DNA from: Pectinophora gossypiella
Lineage: Eukaryota > Arthropoda > Insecta > Lepidoptera > Gelechiidae
Direction of reading: 5' to 3'
DNA: 64,000 bases
Assembly: GCF_024362695.1 (NCBI RefSeq)
Contig: NW_026063270.1
Location: 230,197-294,196, forward strand
Shown: positions 12,205 to 23,472 of the stretch, piece by piece
Layout: each line of letters begins with the position of its first letter
How positions within the stretch are numbered: the stretch's first letter is position 1
Translations under genes and position numbers: made by a program
The notes under the pieces: model-generated
The model's input: the letters and a program-made list of their open reading frames with translations, nothing else
Database searches by the model: none
Told to the model about the DNA's origin: nothing

Positions 12205-12560
12205 CATTTAAGATACATACATAGCTTCACACCCCCACATAATTCTCTAAGTACATACATAGCTTTACGCCCCCATATAATTCTTGAGGTACATACATAA
12301 CTTTACTCTCCACATCATTCTTGATGTACATACATAGCTTTACGCCTTTCCTAGGTTACATTAATACATACATAAACACTTCACACATTTATAAGCCCTA
12401 GTTTTACATACATACATATAAATTTTCACGCCCCCACTTTATTTTAACCATACATACACATCTTTATGTCTCCTTTAGATTACACATACATAAACATTTC
12501 ACATCTTTATAAACCCCTAGTTATATACACATACATATCAAATTTCACGCCCCCAAGACA
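12205..12560. repeat. Degenerate tandem repeat with catacata and cacgccccc words, next to the primer-binding site
   Basis: About six diverged copies of a 50-65-bp unit containing acatacata followed by a 'tttcacgcccccac'-like word. It ends only about 30 bp from the primer-binding site, in the leader just downstream of it in sense orientation. Confidence 0.6.
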
Positions 12561-12591
12561 TCCAATCTTTTCCCAGCATTTGGGACCTCAT

Positions 12592-12609
12592 ATCCTGGTC
12601 ACGGCACCA
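12592..12609 (-). promoter_or_regulatory. Primer-binding site for tRNA-His
   Basis: The sense strand reads TGGTGCCGTGACCAGGAT, three bases inside the LTR end. It starts with TGG, complementary to the CCA tail. The next bases complement a TCACGGCA acceptor strand, which from memory is that of eukaryotic tRNA-His. This places the inner boundary of the 5' LTR at 12613. Confidence 0.8.
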
Positions 12610-12680
12610 AATTGTAACGCACCCCCCCTTACATAAATACTATATAAATAAATCCCACACACTCAATCCACGACTAAACA

Positions 12681-12702
12681 ACCAGGATTCGACCCTGGGT
12701 TA
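12681..12702 (-). other. tRNA T-arm-like sequence in the LTR end
   Basis: The minus strand reads AACCCAGGGTCGAATCCTGGT. This is a T-arm stem-loop with a Pol III B-box-like core (GGGTCGAATCC), and it resembles the tRNA-His T-arm. It is opposite in strand to the D/anticodon-like segment at 12739-12799. Confidence 0.5.
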
Positions 12703-12738
12703 TAGTCAAACTAAGTGATTAAATTGGCCATTATTATT

Positions 12739-12799
12739 GTTGTGATCGTCTAGTATAAAGGTAGGACCTTATGTTGTGTTTTGTAGTAACTCAAATTCT
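12739..12799 (+). other. tRNA-His-like remnant in the LTR end
   Basis: The plus strand reads TGATCGTCTAGT (12743-12754), then AGGACC, then GTTGTG with anticodon GTG at 12776-12778, then GTAGTAAC. These words fall in the order and nearly the spacing of the D arm, anticodon arm and variable region of tRNA-His. The acceptor stem and T-arm are decayed, so it is not a functional tRNA. It lies about 130 bp from the element's own tRNA-His primer-binding site. Confidence 0.55.
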
Positions 12800-13510
12800 T
12801 TTATATGAAGGTAGCTGAGTCAGATATGAATGCATGTTATTGAGGGCATGTGAATAAAGAATAATACTAACTTAATATACTACATATATACTTAATAACA
12901 ATACAAATAGGTTATAATTGTGTCACTAGGGTACATAAGAAAGTCAAAGAATTATCTCAGTAATAAGGCAATGGAATGTAAGATATTATAAATATTTATA
13001 GTTTAAAAAAAACAGTTAAGTCAACGCCAAGCAACCCTAAACTTAATGACACTGATTAAAGCTTATAATTAAACAAATTAAACAAGAGAGACTTACAAGA
13101 AGGTAAGAAATAAATTAGTTATTTAAAATATGTTTAGGAATTTGGTTTTATTATTGTAAAAGATCTAGGAACACAGGAAAAGGATTAGAATACCATACCA
13201 ACAATGTAATAGTATAGGGTGCCGTTTCGAGCCCCGACCACGCTCACCGGCGAATGAGGCCCTACCCTGATTTAGGCCCCTCTCCGAAAGAAACATATAG
13301 GTTTTTTATGGAATGATAAGCACATAAAATATGTGACATATCAGGAGCATTAGGTAAATAGTTGGTAGGTAAAGGGAAGAGCTTCCCAACACCAATTTCA
13401 CATATGTAATAAAATTATTTAAGTCAGACAGATTTACATCCAATCTAACAACACAACTCATTGTGATGCATAGTTAGCACCATAGCCATGGCGCAAAAAA
13501 AGTAAGTATG

Positions 13511-13806
13511 TGAGCGACTTAGCAACCGGAAGCCAATGTGCAGCTACTCATCACTGTCCTCCCCCCAATACACCACAGTGCAAGAGGATCAACAGAAGCA
13601 GTGACTACCGAACTGGATTGACCCCAAATATACTAAGCAAAAGGTCCCTAACAAAACGAATGAGCGACTTAGCAACCGAAGGCAATACGCAGCTACTCAT
13701 CACTGTCCTCCCCCCAATACACCACAGTGCAAGAGGATCAACAGAAGCAGAGACTACCGAACTGGATTGACCCCGAGTATACTAAGCAAAAATGTCCCTA
13801 ACGTCC
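13511..13806. repeat. Tandem duplication of a 150-bp segment within the LTR
   Basis: Two adjacent copies start at 13511 and 13661 with tgagcgacttagcaaccg and continue through 'cactgtcctccccccaatac' to 'aaaggtccctaac'. There are a few substitutions and short indels. The copy has no partner in the window, since the corresponding part of the other LTR is off the left edge. Confidence 0.8.
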
Positions 13807-16800
13807 CTACTATGGCTTCAGCGGCATTGCAATAACACCAGCCATAGGAATAAGTATGAGTGTGAGATGGATGGTCATGAATATGACACCAACCATGAAT
13901 CACAAGAATATATGCAGTCAAACTGGATGTAATTGTTATGCATAAATGCATTATTGCAATAAAATTGCATGTTAGTAAGCAAACAAGTTGCATAGTGAAA
14001 TCAGGCCAGGTAAACCCCTGGACAAGGTATAGGTTGTAAAGTTAGGTATGTCACAAACTAGCAACAGTGACATTAAGGTATTATTAGGTAGATGAATAGT
14101 AAAATAACACAAATAAATTGTGTTGAATTGGTTTGTATATCAGTGTAATCAAGCCAGGCAGGCCCAGACAATACAGTAAGTATATAGAAGTCATGTTAAG
14201 TCACATAGGTGAAATAACAACACAGATTCAAAATATATAAATTTATTCAAAAGCCATTATCAATACCATTACCTTCATCTCATGGTATCCAGACTTTTAT
14301 AATTCAATTCAAATTAGTAATTAATTGTATTATTTACATGGCTTAATAAGCCACAATGAGCTGATAGGTCCAGAGTGGGTCATAATAAATTTACATTATA
14401 ACACAAGAGGACAAAGTTGACCCATACCATACAATACTACTACTGATTATATGGCATCGGCTAGAGTCTTCATACTCGAAAGCATCGCCACGCACAACCG
14501 CTCATCAGGAGGAGGCAATCCAACCTGACTATCCAAGTCGCAGCGCTGGCTCGATACTGATTATCTAGCTTCCTCTCATATTGGCGGATGGTCATCCTGT
14601 CCCAATATCAGAAAGAAGGTCATGGATAATAATATCTCACCGCACCACTCCTGTAGATAGCTGTATCTCCCAAAGCACCACTATAGAACAATCCAGAACC
14701 ATGTTACAGTGGTAACAACAACTGTTCCTACAATTATTCTACATTGACACAGTGAGGTAGCAGGCCGTAAACCATAAAGGTTCACCCTGTGTAACTTCAG
14801 ATTGGTTTTCGAATAGAATCCTCAGAGGAATTCTAACTACAATAAAACACAGCAAGATTACAATCCAACCTGGACCAACAGTCTAGGTTCATAATATAAG
14901 GTAAAATCTAAATCCATGAGGTTACCTCTAAAACAAGGATACCTCATTCTGCATACTGATCTCCCCATCTCCAAGCAATAATTATATTACCTCGAAATGT
15001 GGATCCCAACACACAGAACTACAAGCAGAACATTCTTGTCCAGTCTATGCGGCAATATGTACAATTTTCATTGTAAACATTGACACACAGTCCAAACATA
15101 ACCAATAAGAAAAATAAAGTCCAGTCAGAATATCGCAAGCAGTCATTCCCTACACGTCAGTAAAGTGTCAGTCAAAAAGTTAAATAGATAAACATACATA
15201 AACTACATATAATAACATAAATAATAACAAAACACAAACAAAGGTAAACAATCACAAGCAGCACATGGTCCCTACGTTCGCAAGCTTCCCTACACACTTT
15301 TGACACATCCTACTCCTATCGGGCCCTATCTTTAGCGTAAAATTGTACCTGTCGTCTGAGATCTGATGATCTCAGACCTGTTTCCAACGATGCCTGAAAG
15401 AAAAGGTAATTAGTACACCACACTTCCTAGTTTAAACCTATCAAGGTCCCTACAGCGCACTCCGCGGACTTTTGTCGGACAAAACCTACAAATTTCACGT
15501 AATCTACGCACGGAAGCTAATTCTAATCCCTATTCTAACGCGGTAGAAGATCAGCTACACCACGGGAGGTTCGAATAGCTGATTAAAGAGCAAATTTACA
15601 TATTTTGACAAAATAATAATCGCGCACTGTAATCCTGAGCTACGGAGCTCTAAAAGTCGCGACAGCTGGTAATCCAGCAGAACGGATCCCTAACAACTTA
15701 CAGAATAGCTAGTCCGACTTGAAATCCCTAAACCGGCAGCACCTCCTGCTGTTCTTGCTCCGAGCGAAGTTTTCCCAAAAAATCGTGCAAAACCCCTTTT
15801 ATACCCGTTATGCTCCCTCTCATCTATCAGGCAATCGCGATATTGCTACCACTAGCGCCTCAAAAACATCCAAATGACATTTACCCGACATTGACAATCG
15901 AGGTATTTATTGAAAATCTCATACTTCCTATTGACATAAAAATATTCATTTAATTTTATTTTTATTCTTAAGTAGACTATAATACTAATGATGTTATTTA
16001 TTTAATCAAATTCTATTTAATTTATCAAATCAGAACTGCAGAATTTTAGATAAAAAATATATCCAATTTGTAGAATTTCTAAAAAGCCAAACACTTGCTC
16101 GACCATTTGCCTGACGTTTCTCGCACACATCTGCAATTTACATAATCTACACAAACCAAGCTCCTCAACCTTATTGGCTGTTTCTCTGTGTACGCGAAAA
16201 GTGGCGTGACTTCTGGATTGTTCTATTTTAGGGTCTAAAACGCGTACAATACAACACCTTGTCAACAATCCAAAAACGGTTCCGTTTTTGGAGACAAAAA
16301 CCATGAATAATACCTAAATTCCTCTATATCTCTTAAACTGTGACAATTAGGTAGCTGAAACTTTCAAAAACAATGCATCTCCATTGCCGTCACAACTACA
16401 AATTCAAAGAAACACAATAAATCAAACATTTAAAAAGATCCCCCACTCTACAAACCCGATCCTCCAATGCATGTTTTGGCTTGTCATTAACAACGACAAC
16501 ATACTAGCAATATAAAATTCACGATCAATTCACGTTCATGTTTTTGTTCACTAAATGTTCTTTCAATTGTAGGCACGGAACCCCTCAAAATAATGCGATT
16601 CACACTTGGCATTATTTTAGTTTTACTTTTTTTTCCATGATTTTTTCAATTTTCGCGAATTACAGTTCTAAAAAATTAGAATAATATTTTAAACGATAGG
16701 TACGAACTTCGTATGCTTTATAAATCAATTTCAACAAGAAATACTACGTAATATAGCTATTATTTTCAATTTTGTAAAATATACCAGCTCAAAACTCTTC

Positions 16801-18413
16801 ATTCATATATTTTTACATCGACACCCTTTTGGTGCTTGCTACTCCCGCGAAAATTCAAACTATCCTAATGTCTATTTTTGTATTTTAAATAATTTTATTC
16901 CATAAATTCGTACATATTCTTTCAAAATAACATCCCTATCTCGAATCCTAATTAACAAACTCTAAAATTTCGTATACCTTTTTATAATCTATGTATTCCT
17001 GTGACGTAAACTGAACATATCCTTCATTCATTCTCACAGTTAAACAAAACACTTGAATCAAGTAGTGTGGTTTGTATTGTTTGGACAATTAGTGTACCTT
17101 TTGTGTTAAATATAATTATGAAACCTTTCAGATCGTGTTTAATACGACTACAGAATAGTGGGAAACATAATGGAAGGAAGACAAAATAAGATGCAACGTA
17201 CGGGTTTTAGCTACAATAATTAGTAAGATTGAAGACTTCTTGACGATGTTTATAATGTATCCTATAAAATATTCACTCGCCAGGTAAGAAATTAATAAAT
17301 ACCTTTTGTATTCGTTAAGTATTTTATAGAGAAATTCGTAGTGCAAAAAGTCACTGTTTCAACCATTTGTTCCAATTTTTCTTATGATAATTTCAACTAT
17401 CAAACAGCAATCAAGCAAAATTTTATTACTTAACTCCATGTGTGGGGAGATAGTTCTTATCAAGACTACAAGAATTATTTGAATCTGTTTAGGATTTATT
17501 GAGATATTAACAGATGAAATTTTTCAAATATTCCTTAGATTCCTACACATGCTCAGTCACTAACAACCTTGTTTTATTGATGAGTAATATAATAATTAGT
17601 AAATTACATACCTACCAGACATGAAATCAACCAATAGTTTCTGGACTGATAAATAAAATATAAAGTTATTAGCAAAACGGTTTCGGTTAAAACTGGCTTT
17701 CATGATGAGATTTGATCTCCCTTCATATTGTTTTGAGAATAAGAATGAATCCTACTCCTATTGTACTTACATGTTTTTATTAGTTTATTAGAGTCCTGTG
17801 AATCACAAATAATACCTGTAGAAACAATAAGCAAATGCAAGTCATTGTCTTAGTAGGTACTAGACAGTGGTTATGCTCACACATAGAATTTACCCCTAAT
17901 TTCAGTTTGAATTACTTTCAGAATCGTCCAAAGATCCAGGAGGGACAGATATCTACTCCAAACCTGGAATCTGTTGCAGAATATTAAAGAAAATTATGGG
18001 AAAACAAATTTGAATGACGGACAGATTTAGCAAGATGAAAGATTTAAGCCTACAAGCATGCTACTGTTTCTCACATCAAAGGTACATTGTTAATTATGAA
18101 CATCAATAGTAAATAAAGCAGTTTTGGAGAAAAGTAGTATGTTTCATTAATAATACCCTGGTTGATTATTTTTATTGATAACGTACAGCTCCATCTATTG
18201 GCAAGCTATGGTACTACAATGACTTCTAGCTATCAAGCTGCCTAGAATTGAAGTCCTGCTTTTCACAAATGTCAGTCCTTTTCCCACTCCATCTATGTAC
18301 GAGTAGACGCACTTATCCAAATCTATTCTCTAATAGATGGCGTTAAATTTATAAGTTAATAAAAATAGTTGGCTTATAAAAAACATTAGATTCAAATTAA
18401 GAAATAAGTAGTT

Positions 18414-18594
18414 TCGTAATGGTATACATAAACATAAACAGCCTATATACGTCCCACTGCTGGGCACAGACATACATAATGGTATAATCACTAGAATATC
18501 ATTATCACTTCCATATTGGTTTGTAGATACATACATACATAAACTCACGCCCACCTCCCACCAGGGCAAGCAGAGACCACTGAATTCCATTTGT
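18414..18594. repeat. Lepidoptera-common interspersed repeat fragments inside the 5' LTR
   Basis: Same two fragments as at 3662-3842, at the LTR offset of 14752 bp. Confidence 0.55.
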
Positions 18595-18897
18595 TTGTAG
18601 GTCTATGAAATTATTAAGCCTAAAGGTGAAACAAAGCCTACATGTTTCTCAAAGTTCCAATTATGGTTTTTCCCTGTCTAAAGTCTTAAAATTAAAAGAA
18701 TATTATAATAATAAAAATATAAATTCAAAAAGATGAAAATAATAAATAAATGTCGAAAAAATATTTCACCTTTTAGTTACTGTTAAGTACTAACTTTTAG
18801 ACAAATATTTGAACACATTATTGATGTACATTAAAGTTTATTGAAAATAAACTAGATGACTCCAACCGCGACGATTATTGTGGTGCGTTCTGTTACA

Positions 18898-18945
18898 TCA
18901 GTCAGTCAGTCAGTACATGGGTTTGTAGCTATATATAATATAATA
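18898..18945 (+). repeat. Tail of a composite element cut by the gypsy insertion
   Basis: The LTR end is followed at once by tcagtcagtcagtcagtaca, then gggtttgtagctatata and the ATA tail. The gypsy element therefore landed in the (CAGT)n stretch of an older array member, whose body should lie beyond the left end of the window. Confidence 0.75.
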
Positions 18946-20226
18946 ACTAGATTTCGCGTGGTTCGCTCGCAGCAAGCTGCTCGCGTGTCCGTATTAGTTC
19001 GAAGCTTTGTATGGCGGCCATTTTGTTTTTCCGCCATTGTTTTACCGCGATAGAATTTGACCAAGACTTAAATAGGTCTCGTGAAACCAAAAAAGTTCTA
19101 GGTGCTATAGTTTTGCCAGGTCGTAGAGTGACCCCTGATGCGGAGCAGTTTTCCAAGATGACGTTCCGATCACACCCCAATACATCATTTTTACCTCGTG
19201 AGACATTTTCTGGAAAACAAAAATTTGTATGGCGGCCATCTTGTTTTTCGGCCATTTTGTTTTTTTCACTGGCGATAAAATTTGACCAAGACTTTAATAG
19301 GCTTCACGAAAACAAAAAAGTTCCAGGTGCGATAGTTTCGCCAGGCTGTAGGGTGTCTCCCTGATGCGGAGCAGCTTTCGAAGATCGAGGCATTTTCGGG
19401 AAAAACGAAAATTTCGTATGGCGGCCATCTTGTTTTTCCGCCATTTTGGTTTTTTTTCACCGGGGATTGAATTTGACCAAGATTTAAATAGGTTTCGTGA
19501 AAAAAATATTGCTCTAGGTTTTATAGTTTTGCCAGGCCGTAGGGTGTCTCCCTGATGCGGAGCAGTTTTTCAAGATCGAGCAGTATTGAAATACTCAACA
19601 TGACGATCCGATCACATCCCTATACATCATTTTTACCCTCGAGGCATTTTCAGGAAAAACGAAAATTTTGTATGGCGGCCATCTTGTTTTTCCGCCATTT
19701 TGTTTTTTTTTTCACCAGGGATTGGATTTGACCAAGAGTTAAATATGTTTCGCGAAAGAAAAATTGCTCCAGGTTTTATAGTTTTGCCAGGCCGTAGGGT
19801 GTCTCCCTGATGCGGAGCAGATTTCAAAGATCGAGAAGTACTTCCATACTCAACATGACATTCCGATTACACCCCAATACATTGTTTTTGCCCCCGAGAC
19901 ATTTTCTGGAAAAACAAAATTTTGTATGGCGGCCATCTTGTTTTTCCGCCATTTTGATTTTTTTTCACCGGCAATAGAATTTGACCAAGGTTTAAATAGG
20001 TTTTGCGAAAAAAAAATTGATCCAGGTATAATAGTTGCGCCAGACCGTAGGGTGTCTCCCTGATGCGGAGCAGTTTTCCATAATCTGGAAGTTTTCCCAT
20101 ACTCACTGGGAGATCCAGATCACACCCCCCATACATCATTTTCACCCCCCGACGCTCCTTCTGGGAGAACAACTCTGTCAGTGAGTGAGTCAGTCACTAC
20201 ATGGGTTTGTAGCTATATATAGTATA
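18946..20226 (+). repeat. Composite element 1, about five internal units
   Basis: Full head at 18946 and special last unit with ctccttctgggag near 20157. The first units are of the short type (ttttccaagatgacgttccg), the later ones of the long type with a paired tactc motif. Confidence 0.8.
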
Positions 20227-21286
20227 ACTAGATGTCGCGTGGTTCGCTCGCAGCAAGCTGCTCGCGTGTCTTGTTTTCCCGCCATTTTTTTACCGCGATA
20301 GAATTTGACCAAGGGTTGAATAGGTCTCGTGAAATCAAAAAAGTTCTAGGTGCTATAGTTTTGCCAGGCCGTAGGGTATCTCCCTGATGCGGAGCAGTTT
20401 TCCAAGATGACGTTCCGATCATCAATTTTACCTCTGAGACATTTTCTGGAAAAACAAAAATTTGTATGGCGGCCATCTTGTTTTTCCGCCATTTTGATTT
20501 TTTTTCACCCACAGTAGAATTTGACCAAGATTTAAATAGGTTTCGTGAAAAAAAATATTGTTCCAGGTGCGATAGTTTTGCCAGGCCTTAGGGTGTCTCC
20601 CTGATGCGGAGCAGTTTTCGAAAACCTGGAAGTATACCCGTACTCTACATGACGTTCCGATCAAAACCCTCATACATAATTTTTATCCCCGAGGCATTTT
20701 AAGGAAAAACTAAAAATTTGTATGGCGGCCATCTTGTTTTTCCGCCATTTTGATTTTTTTTCACTCACGATAGAATTTGATTAAGATTTAAATAGGTTCT
20801 GTGAAAAAATAATCGTTCCAGGTGCGATAGTTTTGCCAGGCCGTAGGGTGTCTCCCTGATGCGGAGCAGATTTGAAGAAAGAGAAGTGTCTCCATACTCA
20901 ACAAGACACTCCGATTACACTCCCATACACAATTTTTACCCTTGAGACATTTTCCGGAAAAACTAAATTTTGTATGGCGGCCATCTTGTTTTTCCGCCAT
21001 TTTGATTTTTTTTCACCCACAATAAAATTTGACCAAGATTTAAATAGGTTTTGCGAAAAAAAATTTGATCGAGGTATAATAGTTGCGCCAGGCCGTAGGG
21101 TCTCTCCCTGATGCGGAGCAGTTTTCCAAGATCTGGAAGTTTTCCCATACTCACCGGAAGATTTGGATCACATCCCCCATACATCATTTTTACCCCCCGA
21201 CGCTCCTTCTGGGAGAACAACCCTGTCAGTGAGTCAGTGAGTGAGTGAGTCAGTCAGTCAGTGGGTTTGCAGCTATATATAGTATA
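20227..21286 (+). repeat. Composite element 2, four internal units
   Basis: At about 1.06 kb it is close to the modal size of the family. Full head, typical last unit, and a (CAGT)n run at about 21227-21262. Confidence 0.8.
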
Positions 21287-22398
21287 ACTAGATTTCGCGT
21301 GGTTCGCTCGCAGCAAGCTGCTCGCGTGTCTTGTTTTCCCGGCATTTTTTTACCGCGATAGAATTTGACCAAGACTGAATAGGTCTCGTGAAATCAAAAA
21401 AGTTCTAGGTGCTATAGTTTTGCCAGGCCGTAGGGTGACTCCCTGATGCGGAGCAGTTTTTCAAGATCGAGCAGTACTGAAATACTCAACATGACGATCC
21501 GATCACATCCCTATACATCATTTTTACCCTCGAGGCATTTTCAGGAAAAACGAAAATTTTGTATGGCGGCCATCTTGTTTTTCCGCCATTTTGGTTTTTT
21601 TTCACCAGGGATTGGATTTGACCAAGATTTAAATATGTTTCGCGAAAGAAAAATTGCTCCAGGTTTTATAGTTTTGCCAGGCCGTAGGGTGACTCCCTGA
21701 TGCGGAGCAGTTTTTCAAGATCGAGCAGTACTGAAATACTCAACATGACGATCCGATCACATCCCTATACATCATTTTTACCCTCGAGGCATTTTCAGGA
21801 AAAACGAAAATTTTGTATGGCGGCCATCTTGTTTTCCCGCCATTTTGGTTTTTTTTCAGCGGGGATTGGATTTGACCAAGATTTAAATATGTTTCGCGAA
21901 AGAAAAATTGCTCCAGGTTTTATAGTTTTGCCAGGCCGTAGGGTGCCTCCCTGATGCGGAGCAGTTTCTGAAGATCAAGAAGTATTTACATACTCAACAT
22001 GACCTTCCGATTACGCCCCCTTACATTGTTTTTGCCCCCGAGTCATTTTCTGAATAAACAAAATTTTGTATGGCGGCCATCTTGTTTTTCCGCCATTTTG
22101 ATTTTTTTTCACCGACAATAGAATTTGACCAAGATTTAAATAGGTTCTGTGAAAAAAGAATCGATCGAGGTGCGATAGTTTTGCCAGGCCGTAGGGTGTC
22201 TCCCTGATGCGGAGCAGTTTTCCAGGATCTGGAAGTTTTCCCATACTCACCGGGAGGTCCTGATCACTTTTCTCATACATTATTTTTACCCCCCGACGCT
22301 CCTTCTGGGAGAACAATTATGTCAGTGAGTCAGTCAGTACATGGGTTTGTAGCTATATATAATATAAAATAATAAAATAATAATTATATAATATAATA
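21287..22398 (+). repeat. Composite element 3, with a fresh internal duplication
   Basis: Four internal units. The two spanning 21446-21954 are almost identical 254-bp neighbours, so one arose by a recent local duplication. The tail is an expanded ATA/AATAAT run. Confidence 0.8.
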
Positions 22399-23472
22399 AC
22401 TAGATGTCGCGTGGTTCGCTCGCAGCAAGCTGCTCGCGTATTTTGTTGTCCCGCCATTTTTTTACCGCGATAGTATTTGACCAAGACTTAAATAGGTCTC
22501 GTGAAATCAAAAAAGTTCTAGGTGCTATAGTTTTGCCAGGCCGTAGGGTGTCTCCCTGATGCGGAGCAGTTTTCCAAGATGAAATTCCGATAACACCCCT
22601 ATACATCGTTTTTACACCCGAGACATTTTCTGGACAAAAAAAAATTTGTATGGCGGCCATCTTGTTTTTCGGCCATTTTGTTTTTTTTTTAATCGGCGAT
22701 AAAATTTGACTAAGATTTAAATAGGTATCGTGGAAACAAAAAAGTCCTAGGTGCGATAGTTTCGCCAGGCCGTAGGGTGTCTCCCTGATGCGGAGCAGCT
22801 ATCGAAAACCCACACTTTTTTCATACTCGACATGACGTTCCGATCACATTCCTATACATCATTTTTACCCCCGAGGTATTTTCAGGAAAAACTAAAAATT
22901 TGTATGGCAGCCATCTTGATTTTCCGCCATTTTGTTTTTTTTTCAGCGGGGATTGGATTTGACCAAGATTTAAATATGTTTCGCGAAAGAAAAATTGCTC
23001 CAGGTTTTATAGTTTTGCCAGGCCGTAGGGTGTCTCCCTGATGCGGAGCAGGTTTTCAAGATCGAGAAGTATTTCCATACTCAACAATACGTTCCGATTA
23101 CACCCCCATACACAGTTTTTACCCACGAGACATTTTCCGGAAAAATAAAATTTTGTATGGCGGCCATCTTGTTTTTCCGCCATTTTGATTTTTTTTCACA
23201 GACAATACAATTTGACCAAGAATTAAATAGGTTTTGTGAAAAAAGAATCGTTCCAGGTGCGATAGTTTCGCCAGACTGTAGGGTGTCTCCCTGATGCGGA
23301 GCAGTTTTCCAAGATCTGGAAGTTTTCCCATACTCACCGGGAGGTCCCGATCACACCCCCCATACATCATTTTTACCCCCCGGCGCTCCTTCTGGGAGAA
23401 CAACCCTGTCAGTGAGTCAGTGAGTGAGTCAGTCAGTCAGTACATGGGTTTGTAGCTATATATAGTATAATA
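22399..23472 (+). repeat. Composite element 4, four internal units
   Basis: About 1.07 kb with full head, usual last unit, and (CAGT)n at about 23407-23442. Confidence 0.8.

Larger units (their letters stand above)
9607..12591 (-). other. Long 5' untranslated leader of the retrotransposon
   Basis: About 3 kb of AT-rich sequence between the primer-binding site and the gag start, with no convincing frame. It holds two internal minisatellites, annotated separately. A leader this long is unusual for gypsy elements. It may hold packaging or internal-initiation signals, but none can be recognised here. Confidence 0.6.
1..18897 (-). mobile_element. Ty3/gypsy-type LTR retrotransposon, minus-strand sense, left end cut by window
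   Basis: The parts in sense order (minus strand) are 5' LTR 18897-12613, spacer ATT, primer-binding site 12609-12592, long leader, gag 9606-8539, pol 8536-5039, 3' untranslated stretch, polypurine tract 4156-4146, and 3' LTR from 4145 down to the window edge. The Pol order protease-RT-RNase H-integrase is that of Ty3/gypsy. No env-like frame exists between pol and the 3' LTR. Positions 1-4145 match 14753-18897 at constant offset 14752, so the match starts at base 1 only because the window does. If the 3' LTR is as long as the 5' one, it began about 2.14 kb upstream and the element is about 21 kb. Both frames are intact and the LTRs nearly identical, so it could be active or recently so. It sits in the (CAGT)n of the neighbouring array. 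Confidence 0.9.
12613..18897 (-). repeat. 5' LTR, about 6.3 kb
   Basis: In sense orientation it starts TGTAACAGAACGCACC (18897) and ends GGTGCGTTACA (12613), giving the inverted termini TGTAAC...GTTACA expected of an LTR. The primer-binding site lies three bases beyond the inner end. Positions 14753-18897 are matched by 1-4145. The part 12613-14752 has no partner in the window because the other LTR is cut at base 1. At about 6285 bp it is exceptionally long. It carries older interspersed-repeat fragments, a 150-bp tandem duplication and tRNA-like sequence. Confidence 0.75.

Noticed and set aside
12739..12799. Functional tRNA-His gene
   Set aside because: Acceptor stem and T-arm do not pair. 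Only D- and anticodon-arm-like words remain.
13510..13770. 86-codon plus-strand frame MSDLATGSQC...
   Set aside because: It spans the 150-bp tandem duplication, so its repeated peptide reflects the DNA repeat. No coding signs.
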